A DNA stretch of 44,762 nucleotides from JAAYJR01 sp964563975 (GCA_964563975.1 CAZLZJ010000013.1:1-44762); one strand, 5' to 3'; positions 14,997 to 23,329 are shown, numbered from the stretch's first letter. Program-made: numbers and translations. The notes: a model not told the origin generated them from the sequence alone.

Positions 14997-17849
14997 TTAA
15001 TCTTGCCGGTTAGCCTTTTTCTTTAATCTGATCAATTGATCAGTGATAATGCCTAAAAGTGAAAATATCAGGATTAAAAAGAGATAGAAATCATAGCTTC
15101 TGAAAATAGGAGAAGGGTCTCCTATACTAACATATCCTATCCAGAAGTGGGGATGGGCCGTATGAGGAGTTGCATTTTCCAGATACTCCAGTTTTGCATT
15201 TCTCAAAGCTTTATCTTTAGGATTGCCTTTTTTGAGGTTTTTGTAGAAAGAGTTCATAATTTTTGTTCCTGCCAGGTCTTCTGCTTCCCATAGAGTCATT
15301 ATTATTGACGGACAACCGGCATAAGTGAATCCTCTTGCAAGGCTTATTATCCCTTCCCCTTTTTTAAGTTTGCCCGTGCCGGTATTGCATGCACTTAGTA
15401 CTGCAAGCCGGGCGTTAAGATCAAGATTGTAAATGTCAGCAGTGTTTAACCATCTGTTATTTTCCTGTTCATTATTTTGAGCAAACGCAAGGCAGGAAAA
15501 AGCCGGTAATGAGTCATTTATAAATGCATGCATGGCTAAATGCAATATATCAAAATTTTTATAGTTTTTTCTGAAATTCTGTTCTGTTGCATCACTTCCC
15601 GTTATCGTTACGGAGCCGATTATTTTTGAAATTAATTCCACTTCCTTAATTGTACCGGGTAATGCGGGTAAGATATACGTTTCACCCTGGTATTTTATTG
15701 TATCGTTATTATATTCCGGTGCAATTGCCAATAGTTTTTTATTTTTATTTCTCTTTTTTTTATTGAAATCTGAAAATAATAAACTTGCTGAGTAAGCATA
15801 GTTTACAGGATTCTTTAAAATAAAATAGGAAAGTTTGGTAAGTTGAATTGCTGATGAGGTATCGGGCAGTTCACTTAGCAGGGCATCAAATGGTATATAA
15901 CTCAGTATTCCGTCAGCAATTATCGTTAATTTTCTATTTTTTATTTCACTTTCAAATGGCCTGATGAGTAATTCATATAATTTATGAGCAGCTAAACAAT
16001 ATTCTAAGATCTGCTCATGTTTAGTAAACAGATAATTTTTATCAGAAAGAAATCTGAATACTGTTTCCGTTAACTTTTCAATATCGTTGCCGGAAGGCAG
16101 TTTTATAAATTTGTATTGGTTAGAGGTGAGGAAAAATGAATACAATTCCGGTGTTTTGTCATTTGTATTTAAAACATATTCAATGATCACCTCATCATTA
16201 TTAAGTTTTGATTGTATCTCTAAAATATTTACTGCTGAATCGGAATACTTTAAGTTATAATACTCCTTATAGTTACTTTCAAGATAACGATTAAGATTTT
16301 CTCTTTCTCTTTTCATCAGAAACAGCATTGAATCATTTTTTTGCTTGTCACGTACATCAATTTGTTCATTGCCCGGATAGTTATAAAGCTTTTCATTTAA
16401 ATTGGTAATATTATAGTTTAGAGTCCTTTCAATTTCAAGCAGACTGTCAGGAATCAGGCTTCTGTTTTTTGCCAGCTGATCGGTTAACCGATCAAAAACC
16501 GAGCTTGCCTTAAGCCTTTCAGCATTTTTAAAAGCCAGCTCTGCAAAAGACATTTCACCTGTAAGCTGATGGGCTGTAAATGCTATTTTAACTATTTTAT
16601 AAAAAGAGAGCTCCTCCAATTCACTAAGCAAAATTTTGTCACTCTCCGAGTATATCTCTTTTCTTGCTTGCTGAATCAAGTCTGAGGTTAAGCTGTAATG
16701 ATGCAGTGCATTTAATATCATCATTTTATAGTTTTCGTCATTATCTCTTTCTCCAATTTCAGCCAATTGAAGGTATGTGTCTGCAATATTTTTTAAAAGA
16801 TTGAGGCTCCGGGTAAGAGAAAAAGTATTAACTGCACCTTCAACCGGTTGGCCTGAGTCTGTTATTTTAAAGTTTAGAGATTTTAAACCCTTTTCATAAC
16901 ATTTGATTGCCTCATTAAGATTTTTGGATTTATTTTTACGAAAAGTATCGATATCTTTTGTGTCAACTGCAAGGTTTTCATAATAGGTGCCTTTGATCTG
17001 GTGGTAAAGTGCAACTATGCTGCCGCCGGTTAACTTTTTGTTTTTGATAATTTTTATAACTTTATCAAGAACCTCCCCGGCCTCATTAAAATTTGAATTA
17101 GCTATCAAAAAAGTGGCAAAATTAAGATATTCAAAAGCAACATTTAAATCATCCTGAGAGTAGAGGTCTTTTGCATATTTAATAACTTCCATATAGCTGT
17201 CATGAGCTTCTTTATATCTATTCATTACCTGATATACAGCAGCTTTGAGACTCAAAAAATATAATTTGGTTTCCGGATAAGCCCGGGAGATGTATTTGTC
17301 TATAATTTCAAGGGCTTTTTCATTGTCTTTTAATTCATAATGGATATTTGCTATACTATACTGAATATCAGATACGCCGGTTAAATTAACATCAGCCTGA
17401 CCGAGAAAGATATTTGCAGCTCTTTGGTAATATTCAAGAGCAGTACCATAATTGAATTTGTTATAGTAAACATTGCCAATATTATTATAAATTCTGGCTA
17501 GCGCCGTTTCATTTACAGAGGAGTCGTTTCGAAAGGATTGTTCCGAAAATAAAAAATGTTCAAGAGCTTTGTCATATTGGCCTATATTGCGATATACAAC
17601 TCCCATTACATTGTTTATATTGCGTAAGCCGGGATGATTTTCAGAATAAACTTTTTTGCCGGTTTTAAATGCGATTTTAAAGGAGTCCAGTGCCTGACTG
17701 TAAAAACCTTCTGAATACATTTTAAGGCCTGCATCGTAATAATGTTTCATCATAAGACTATCCTTGTACGGGATGATATTTCCTGAAATTTCTGCCTTTA
17801 CTCCCAAAAAGCATATTATCAGGACTATTACTCTTTGTAATACGTCCAT
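14997..17849 (-). CDS. TPR-CHAT domain protease, predicted periplasmic and membrane-anchored
   Basis: A caspase-like (CHAT, clan CD) cysteine peptidase with N-terminal tetratricopeptide repeats. The in-frame ATG at 17849 is preferred over 17903 because it opens directly on a signal peptide (MDVLQRVIVLIICFLGVKA). The protein is then 950 residues long. TPRs cover about 30-350 (VMGVVYRNIGQYDKALEHF, IGNVYYNKFNYGTALEYY). A helical middle leads to CHAT at about 640-905, with catalytic His774 (HLAMHA) and Cys821 (LSACNTG) both present, plus the typical RGFTYAGCPSIIMTLW. A C-terminal transmembrane helix (about 914-935) and basic tail follow, so the protease domain should face the periplasm. It is convergent with the anti-sigma-like gene and divergent from the peptide gene. 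Confidence 0.9.
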   Translation of the reverse strand: MDVLQRVIVLIICFLGVKAEISGNIIPYKDSLMMKHYYDAGLKMYSEGFYSQALDSFKIAFKTGKKVYSENHPGLRNINNVMGVVYRNIGQYDKALEHFLFSEQSFRNDSSVNETALARIYNNIGNVYYNKFNYGTALEYYQRAANIFLGQADVNLTGVSDIQYSIANIHYELKDNEKALEIIDKYISRAYPETKLYFLSLKAAVYQVMNRYKEAHDSYMEVIKYAKDLYSQDDLNVAFEYLNFATFLIANSNFNEAGEVLDKVIKIIKNKKLTGGSIVALYHQIKGTYYENLAVDTKDIDTFRKNKSKNLNEAIKCYEKGLKSLNFKITDSGQPVEGAVNTFSLTRSLNLLKNIADTYLQLAEIGERDNDENYKMMILNALHHYSLTSDLIQQARKEIYSESDKILLSELEELSFYKIVKIAFTAHQLTGEMSFAELAFKNAERLKASSVFDRLTDQLAKNRSLIPDSLLEIERTLNYNITNLNEKLYNYPGNEQIDVRDKQKNDSMLFLMKRERENLNRYLESNYKEYYNLKYSDSAVNILEIQSKLNNDEVIIEYVLNTNDKTPELYSFFLTSNQYKFIKLPSGNDIEKLTETVFRFLSDKNYLFTKHEQILEYCLAAHKLYELLIRPFESEIKNRKLTIIADGILSYIPFDALLSELPDTSSAIQLTKLSYFILKNPVNYAYSASLLFSDFNKKKRNKNKKLLAIAPEYNNDTIKYQGETYILPALPGTIKEVELISKIIGSVTITGSDATEQNFRKNYKNFDILHLAMHAFINDSLPAFSCLAFAQNNEQENNRWLNTADIYNLDLNARLAVLSACNTGTGKLKKGEGIISLARGFTYAGCPSIIMTLWEAEDLAGTKIMNSFYKNLKKGNPKDKALRNAKLEYLENATPHTAHPHFWIGYVSIGDPSPIFRSYDFYLFLILIFSLLGIITDQLIRLKKKANRQD

Positions 17850-17907
17850 TTCTTTAACGGTTATAATACTTGCTAAAGTAAATGATTTAATCTTTTTATT
17901 CAATAAA

Positions 17908-17936
17908 GGGTTACCTTTTTATTTTTTTCAGAATAA
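17908..17936 (+). promoter_or_regulatory. Candidate ECF sigma promoter of the small GG peptide gene
   Basis: GGGTTACC (17908-17915) and AGAATAA (17930-17936) repeat the element upstream of the sigma gene with the same 23-base distance between the GGG and GAAT cores. The GGGTTACCTTT 11-mer is identical in both copies. It reads toward the peptide ATG at 17984, leaving a leader of roughly 40 bases. It lies in the gap between the CHAT gene and the peptide gene. Confidence 0.6.
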
Positions 17937-17983
17937 TATATATAGAATGTGTATATCAGTTTAAACAAATTAAAACAAAAGAG

Positions 17984-18127
17984 ATGAGAAAGCTTGATGA
18001 TTGTGTAAAGAAAAATTTTGAAGGTATTGAATATCTAACAGTTAATGAACTTCTTTATGTTCGTGGAGGAAATAATAACAGGCCCCCAACAAGGCCAATA
18101 GATATTATTGAACTGGATAAAGTCTGA
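17984..18127 (+). CDS. Small peptide with double-glycine leader (47 aa)
   Basis: A short gene of 47 codons. The product reads as a leader (residues 1-29) with the conserved-type helix YLTVNELLYVRGG, then an 18-residue tail starting NNNRPPTRP and ending in LDKV. The hydrophobic positions and the RGG end match double-glycine leaders of Bacteroidota natural-product and secreted peptide precursors, which are cut after Gly-Gly by C39-type transporters. The tail has no Cys after the GG, so lanthionine or thiazole chemistry on Cys is unlikely. No exporter or modification enzyme is seen nearby. Its neighbours are a CHAT protease (divergent) and, through the shared promoter element, the ECF sigma operon. 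The coding call rests on motif, start, stop and context; function is unknown. Confidence 0.7.
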   Translation: MRKLDDCVKKNFEGIEYLTVNELLYVRGGNNNRPPTRPIDIIELDKV

Positions 18128-18147
18128 TTTTTACATTAAATTTTTAT

Positions 18148-19341
18148 TTATCTGCCCTTTTTTAGCTGGTGGTTTATTTTTTTGCCTTCAAACAAGGGGT
18201 ATTGTGCATAAATACATTTTAATGGTCCGTTATAGAGAGTGGTTTTTTTTGCCGGTTTCAATCCTATAAATTTTAAGTTTTCAGGTGTAGTTGTCAGAAC
18301 CCATGCCGAATTTCCGGCAAATTTATGTTTCAGCCTTTCTCCGATCATGCTGTAAATTTCATTAAGGTTTTGATATTTCAGTCTTTCTCCATAAGGTGGA
18401 TTAATGACTATCACAGCATCTTTTGTTGTGATATCCAAATCTTTCATGTTGGACACTTTAAAATTGATTTTTGGAAATACTCTTGCATACCGGGCATTAT
18501 TTTTTGCTTTGGCAATATTGGCTTCTGAAATATCCGAAGCATAGATTTTATGGTTAAATTCTGTGACAGAAGTTTCACTTTTTATATCTTCAAATAGTGT
18601 TTTATTATAATTTGACCAGTTTTCAAATGAATATTTTTTTCTGTATTTGCCTGGAGCAATATTTTGTCCAATTAATGCCGCTTCTATTGGTAAAGTGCCT
18701 GATCCGCACATGGGATCAATGAAATCTGTCTTTCCATTCCATCCCGAAAGGAGTATCATACCGGCGGCCAGAACCTCATTCAGGGGAGCCCCTCCCTGAA
18801 TATGCCTGTACCCTCGCTTATGGAGAGATTCCCCTGAACTGTCGAGAGATATGGTACAATAATTTTTATTAATATGCACATCAATGATTAGATCAGGATT
18901 TATTGTATCAACATCAGGTCTTTTTCCTGATATTTCCCTGAAGTGATCCGCAATGGCATCTTTAACCTTTAGCGAGGCAAACATTGAATTACGAAAATCT
19001 TTTGAATGCAGGACTGTGCTTGTGACCATAAAGGACTGATCACATGACATATATTTTTCCCAATCAATTTTTTTGCATTTGGAATAGAAAAGGAAGATAT
19101 CCTTAAAACTGAAAGCATTAACCTCTTTTAATATCCTGAGGGCAGTTCGCAGATAGTAATTTGATTTATAAATAGTTTCAAGACTTCCTTTATAAAAAAC
19201 AGCACGATGCCCCTGGATAATATCAGTTCCGCCAATTTTTTTTATCTCGTCTGCTAATATATTTTCTAACCCAGAAAAGGTTTTTGCCGTAATTTTAAAA
19301 ATTTTTTGTCTGCTTTTTTCTGTACTATATTCCTGTACCAT
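18148..19341 (-). CDS. THUMP domain class I RNA methyltransferase (RlmL-N/YcbY-like)
   Basis: A 397-residue SAM-dependent RNA methyltransferase. Residues about 12-160 hold the ferredoxin-like and THUMP RNA-binding domains (FSGLENILADEIKKIGG, then VKDAIADHFRE, RPDVDTINPDLIIDVHI). The UPF0020 methyltransferase domain follows, with SLDSSGESLHKRGYR, PLNEVLAAGMILLSGWNG, SAM-binding DPMCGSGTLPIEAALI and the catalytic NPPYGERL of N2-guanine methyltransferases. The likely product is m2G in 23S rRNA or tRNA. It lacks the RlmK half of the E. coli fused enzyme. The start overlaps the end of the upstream serine acetyltransferase gene by 17 bases, so it is the last gene of the leftward operon. Confidence 0.92.
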   Translation of the reverse strand: MVQEYSTEKSRQKIFKITAKTFSGLENILADEIKKIGGTDIIQGHRAVFYKGSLETIYKSNYYLRTALRILKEVNAFSFKDIFLFYSKCKKIDWEKYMSCDQSFMVTSTVLHSKDFRNSMFASLKVKDAIADHFREISGKRPDVDTINPDLIIDVHINKNYCTISLDSSGESLHKRGYRHIQGGAPLNEVLAAGMILLSGWNGKTDFIDPMCGSGTLPIEAALIGQNIAPGKYRKKYSFENWSNYNKTLFEDIKSETSVTEFNHKIYASDISEANIAKAKNNARYARVFPKINFKVSNMKDLDITTKDAVIVINPPYGERLKYQNLNEIYSMIGERLKHKFAGNSAWVLTTTPENLKFIGLKPAKKTTLYNGPLKCIYAQYPLFEGKKINHQLKKGR

Positions 19342-20251
19342 TAAAAAAAGATTGTTCTTTAGGAAAAGATTGGATTATTTTTGAATTTGGCGGAACATTC
19401 CCGGTAATCCACACATTGCCTCCGATAACCGAATTTTTACCTATGGTGATACGCCCTAAAATAGTTGCACCGGAGTATATTACAACATTATCTTCAACAA
19501 TCGGATGCCTTGGAATGCCCTTGATTGGATTTCCATTTTCATCAAGCGGAAAGCTTTTAGCACCTAAAGTTACCCCCTGATAAATTTTCACATTATTGCC
19601 AATAATGGAGGTTGAGCCTATAACAACACCGGTTCCATGATCAATGGTAATACTTTCTCCGATCTCTGCCTTAGGATGAATGTCTATACCTGTTTCACTA
19701 TGCGCCATTTCGGTCATAAATCTTGGAATGAGCGGAACTTTTAATTTAAGGAGCAGGTTTGCAAGTCTGTAATTTGTGATTGCCCTAATGCCGGGATAGC
19801 AAAATATAACCTCTCCAATATTACGCGCTGCTGGATCATTTAGATATGTAGCATTGACATCTGCTACCAATTTCCTTCTTATTTCAGGCAGGTTCTCAAT
19901 AAATTCTGTTGAAATCTCTCGTGCAAGTTTAGTGTGGGTTTTTAATTTGGTTTTATTTCTGTCTTTACACTCAAAGCACATTCCTGCAAGAACCTCTTCA
20001 TTCAGTAATTCATACAATTCATCAATATAGACTCCTAAGTAATGTTTGGTAGCATTGGGGCGTAAAGATGTGTTTCCAAAATAACCCGGGAAGATGATCT
20101 CCCTGCAGATGTCAATTATTGATTTCAATTTTGCCATTGAGGGGAGAGGTTCGCCAAGTCTGTGTTCGTGGCAAACAACGTCAAAACTATTGGGATCGCT
20201 GAGCTTCTCTATAGTATTTAAAATTTTATCGTCAATTTCCCGGGATGTCAT
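19325..20251 (-). CDS. cysE: Serine O-acetyltransferase (EpsC/CysE type)
   Basis: Makes O-acetylserine from serine and acetyl-CoA, the first step of cysteine synthesis. I prefer the ATG at 20251 (MTSREIDD, 308 residues) because the ten residues from the longer start at 20281 look non-coding. An N-terminal helical domain (about 1-170) precedes a left-handed beta helix of hexapeptide repeats. That helix contains the signature EIGESITIDHGTGVVIGST, IIGNNVKIYQGVTLGAKS and, after an insertion loop, a further set of turns. The long helical N-terminus is the EpsC type common in Bacteroidota. It sits 70 bases behind the nadR-like gene and overlaps the methyltransferase gene, in a leftward run starting at the S41 protease. 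Confidence 0.93.
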   Translation of the reverse strand: MTSREIDDKILNTIEKLSDPNSFDVVCHEHRLGEPLPSMAKLKSIIDICREIIFPGYFGNTSLRPNATKHYLGVYIDELYELLNEEVLAGMCFECKDRNKTKLKTHTKLAREISTEFIENLPEIRRKLVADVNATYLNDPAARNIGEVIFCYPGIRAITNYRLANLLLKLKVPLIPRFMTEMAHSETGIDIHPKAEIGESITIDHGTGVVIGSTSIIGNNVKIYQGVTLGAKSFPLDENGNPIKGIPRHPIVEDNVVIYSGATILGRITIGKNSVIGGNVWITGNVPPNSKIIQSFPKEQSFFNGTGI

Positions 20252-20321
20252 TTTTTTATATCTGGTTATACAAAAGTACATAATAAAGGAAAACCTTGCA
20301 GCATATTACGTTCTATGTTAA

Positions 20322-20849
20322 CTATTTTATTCTTTCTTCAATTATATTTAATGCATTTATAAAACGATCTTCATTAATACCGCTGACAATTTTATAATCA
20401 AAACCATATATTTCAATAATTTCGATATAACGATTTTGAAGCATTATCCTTTTTTCTCCTCCATTTTCTCTTATTGGATCGGGCACCCATGGCAGATCAA
20501 TGTCACAAACAAGGAAAATATTTATTTTGTATTTTTTAATTTCATCTTCAAGCCATAACGGGCTTTTACCAAAGACAACCTCAAACCAAACTTTAGTTAT
20601 TATTAGCCAGGTATCAACAAAAATGAACGGATAATTGCTATTCATATATCCGGCTATCTCTTTTATTTGTGTTGATGCAATTATTTCAACATCCTTGTAT
20701 GTATAAGGCCTTTTAAGTTTTTCAACATAACTTCTTGCAAATTCCGGAATATATGGAACATTGTAATATTTGGCAAGCCACTCCGTAACAGCGCTTTTTC
20801 CTGTAGATTCAGCTCCTGTTACAACAAATATGGCGGGAGTTGATTTCAT
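20322..20849 (-). CDS. nadR: NadR-type nicotinamide riboside kinase
   Basis: An ATP-dependent kinase that phosphorylates nicotinamide riboside to NMN. The start at 20849 gives a 175-residue protein and a classical ATGA overlap with the pnuC stop; a longer reading from 20876 is less likely. The Walker A motif GAESTGKS is at residues 12-19. The NadR kinase-domain features PEFARSYVE and FVDTWLIITKVWFEVVFG follow, and the signature WVPDPIRENGG is near 120. The repressor and adenylyltransferase domains of enterobacterial NadR are absent, so this is the kinase domain alone. Coupling with the transporter pnuC directly upstream makes a nicotinamide riboside salvage pair. Confidence 0.9.
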   Translation of the reverse strand: MKSTPAIFVVTGAESTGKSAVTEWLAKYYNVPYIPEFARSYVEKLKRPYTYKDVEIIASTQIKEIAGYMNSNYPFIFVDTWLIITKVWFEVVFGKSPLWLEDEIKKYKINIFLVCDIDLPWVPDPIRENGGEKRIMLQNRYIEIIEIYGFDYKIVSGINEDRFINALNIIEERIK

Positions 20850-21454
20850 GTTTTTAAAATTAAAGATTTTTTCCATTCACGGTAACCTGCAACAGCCATT
20901 ATTGTATAAATTGTGAAAAGAAGAACCGTTGGCCATAAGTTTTTATAGATATAGAGTCCGGCTGACATTATATCCACAAAAATCCATATAAGCCAATGTT
21001 CAATATATTTTTTTGCCAGCATCCATGTTGCTACTATACTGAGAGCTGTTGTGAGTGTATCCATAAATGGAACTGTTGAGTCTGTATATTTTAGCAGAAT
21101 AAATAATATGGTAATATAGATCAATGTAAAAGCGATAATTAATTGCAGGGCCAATTTATATTTTAATCTCTTTACAGGTAGCTCTGATTTTTCATTGTTA
21201 TTACTCTTTGTTTCCCCTTTGAGCCAGTGATACCATCCGTATATGCTAATAAATACATAATAAAATTGCAGTCCCATATCTGCATAAAATCCCGATTGAA
21301 AAAATACAATAATATAGAGAAGGGAGCTAAGTAATCCGGAAGGCCAGGTAAAAATATTTTGCTTAATGGAGAATAAAATATATAATATACCCAGCACTGT
21401 GCCCAGTACCTCAATTATATTATTATTTATCCAGCTAAATACCAGGTCTGACAT
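20846..21454 (-). CDS. pnuC: Nicotinamide riboside transporter PnuC
   Basis: A 202-residue inner-membrane protein with about seven hydrophobic helices. Family features include WPSGLLSSLLYIIVFFQSGFY in the third helix region, the YGWYHWLKG loop, and the late TTALSIVATWMLAKKYIEHW followed by WIFVDIMSAGLYIYK. PnuC proteins take up nicotinamide riboside by facilitated diffusion, trapped by the kinase encoded next. Relatives (PnuT) carry thiamine, but those usually sit with thiamine kinase genes and a TPP riboswitch. No riboswitch fits in the 28-base gap here, so nicotinamide riboside is the better call. It follows the S41 protease gene closely and shares its ATGA end with the kinase. Confidence 0.93.
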   Translation of the reverse strand: MSDLVFSWINNNIIEVLGTVLGILYILFSIKQNIFTWPSGLLSSLLYIIVFFQSGFYADMGLQFYYVFISIYGWYHWLKGETKSNNNEKSELPVKRLKYKLALQLIIAFTLIYITILFILLKYTDSTVPFMDTLTTALSIVATWMLAKKYIEHWLIWIFVDIMSAGLYIYKNLWPTVLLFTIYTIMAVAGYREWKKSLILKT

Positions 21455-21481
21455 GGTAATTAAAACTCTTAAAAAAAAGTA

Positions 21482-23113
21482 TCAGTCAGATGAAACAAGG
21501 AGAGTGTTATATTGATCTTTATTACTCAGGATCTCTATAGCTTTTTTGATAGCTTCATCATCTTGATAAAATATTTTATAGAAGCAGTTTCTTGAATATA
21601 TATCATGAGCAATTAGTGCTTTTACCTCCTTTTTTATAAGATCAAGAGTGAATGTAAGGCTCTCTTCAACCTTTTTAATTCCTTCTTTTTCACCATTCTC
21701 TACTATCATATCTATCATTTCAGAGTTTACCTGAAACTTCTCATTATAGCTTTCGAATTCAGGATATCTGTTTTTTAATGTCTTCCTGTTATTATCAACA
21801 TAATTCAGTACAAAATTATTGATGATATTATTTCTTCTGAGCATGTTATAGTAGCTGAAATGCTTAGATGTATCCAAAGGTATGAAGATGTCGGGCATTA
21901 TTCCTCCTCCTCCGAAAACAGGTCTGTAATTAATCAAAGTTTTATATTTGAGTGAATCATTGAGAAAAACACTGTCTTTAGAAAAGAGCTCACCATGATT
22001 GAGCCTTTCCTGATAGTCTTTTTTATATTTATTTACTCCTTGATCATAAGGTTTTTGTATACATCGTCCGCTTGGGGTAAAATAATGTGCGGTGGTTAGT
22101 CTTACCATTGAACCATCTGTCAGGAAATATGGCTTTTGTACCAATCCTTTGCCAAATGACCGCCTTCCGATTATCAGGCCACGGTCCCAGTCCTGAATAG
22201 CCCCCGAAACTATCTCGCTGGCAGAAGCTGAAGCTTCATCAATCAATATTACAAGATTACCTTCTCTGAATACCCCTCCGGAAGTTGATTTATATTCTTT
22301 TTTTGGTTCATTCATTCCGCTTGTGTAAACAATAAGTTGATTGTCATTAAGAAAATGGCCCGTTATATCAATTGCTGTTTTAAGGTAACCTCCTCCATTG
22401 CCACGCAAATCAAGAATCAGGTTTTGAATATTCTCTTTTTTCAGGTCATTCATTGCAGCTGTAAACTCATCAAGGGTGGTTGCAGAAAATTTATTTAATT
22501 TAATATATCCGGTAGACTTGTTAAGCATATAAGAAGCATCAAGGCTGTTTATTGGAATTTTATCTCTTACAATAGTAAATCCCAATAAGTTTGACAGGCG
22601 GTTTCTTAACACTTTTAGTTCTACGGTTGTGCCTTTTTTGCCTCTCAGCATATCCATAACATCGCTGTTTTTTAATCCAATGCCTGCAACATTTTTATTG
22701 TCTATTTTTACAATCCGGTCGCCTGCCAGAAGTCCGGCTTTCTCCGAGGGACCGCCCTGTATTACTGAAACAACCAGAAGGGTATCTTTAAAGATGTTGA
22801 ATGATATACCGATACCTTCGAAATTTCCTTTCAGAGGCTCATTCATCTTTTCAACTTCATCTTTGGAAATGTATACAGAGTGAGGGTCCAGTTCCCCTAA
22901 CAGGTGGACTATGGCTTTTTCTGTCAACTCATTTATATTGGCTGTATCTACATAATAACCATCTATCAGCCTGAGCAGCCGGCCAAATTTAATCTGGTTT
23001 TTTTGTACTGCCTCTTGTGCATCGACCGGGATAGGTGATTTGAAAAATATCAGGGCAGCAAATATTATTACCAATTTAAACCATCTGATCTGCATCTGTT
23101 TTAATTTTAGCAT
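21482..23113 (-). CDS. S41 family C-terminal processing protease
   Basis: A 543-residue exported serine protease of the CtpA/Prc class. A signal or anchor segment covers about residues 10-33 (ending PVDAQ). The PDZ domain lies at about 90-185 (GNFEGIGISFN, GPSEKAGLLAGDRIVKID). The peptidase domain has LILDLRGNGGGYL, the nucleophile Ser in DEASASASEIVSGAIQDW, and the general-base Lys in RSFGKGLVQ, so the Ser/Lys dyad is intact. The C-terminal 150 residues are a helical extension seen in Bacteroidota homologues. It degrades or trims periplasmic proteins. It is the first gene of the leftward operon that continues with pnuC. A TACTTTTG box on the minus strand at 23192-23199 may be the promoter. 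Confidence 0.93.
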   Translation of the reverse strand: MLKLKQMQIRWFKLVIIFAALIFFKSPIPVDAQEAVQKNQIKFGRLLRLIDGYYVDTANINELTEKAIVHLLGELDPHSVYISKDEVEKMNEPLKGNFEGIGISFNIFKDTLLVVSVIQGGPSEKAGLLAGDRIVKIDNKNVAGIGLKNSDVMDMLRGKKGTTVELKVLRNRLSNLLGFTIVRDKIPINSLDASYMLNKSTGYIKLNKFSATTLDEFTAAMNDLKKENIQNLILDLRGNGGGYLKTAIDITGHFLNDNQLIVYTSGMNEPKKEYKSTSGGVFREGNLVILIDEASASASEIVSGAIQDWDRGLIIGRRSFGKGLVQKPYFLTDGSMVRLTTAHYFTPSGRCIQKPYDQGVNKYKKDYQERLNHGELFSKDSVFLNDSLKYKTLINYRPVFGGGGIMPDIFIPLDTSKHFSYYNMLRRNNIINNFVLNYVDNNRKTLKNRYPEFESYNEKFQVNSEMIDMIVENGEKEGIKKVEESLTFTLDLIKKEVKALIAHDIYSRNCFYKIFYQDDEAIKKAIEILSNKDQYNTLLVSSD

Positions 23114-23191
23114 TGCATTTTAAATTTAACGTTTATCCTTATCCAATTGTTGCAGGTGATAATAATTAATCGTATAAAGACTTAAATAAGA

Positions 23192-23199
23192 CAAAAGTA
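23192..23199 (-). promoter_or_regulatory. Putative -7 box of the S41 protease operon
   Basis: TACTTTTG on the minus strand, 78 bases upstream of the protease start. It matches TAnnTTTG; no clear -33 partner is visible. Confidence 0.4.
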
Positions 23200-23329
23200 A
23201 AAAAATTACCATGAAAATACTTTATTAGATATCTCTTAAAAAGGTTAAAATTATTTTGAAATATAGCCGTTTAACCTTATGTGATGGTCAAATATTATTA
23301 TTTTTGAATGATTTTTGAAAAGAGCTTTG

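Noticed and set aside
12876..18127. Type III-E CRISPR (TPR-CHAT/Craspase) locus
   Set aside because: No gRAMP/Cas7-11 gene, no Cas1 and no repeat-spacer array are present, and the CHAT protein carries a signal peptide.
20846..21482. A TPP riboswitch that would make the PnuC-like protein a thiamine transporter
   Set aside because: Only 28 bases separate pnuC from the upstream gene, and the next gene is a NadR-type kinase, so nicotinamide riboside is the better substrate.
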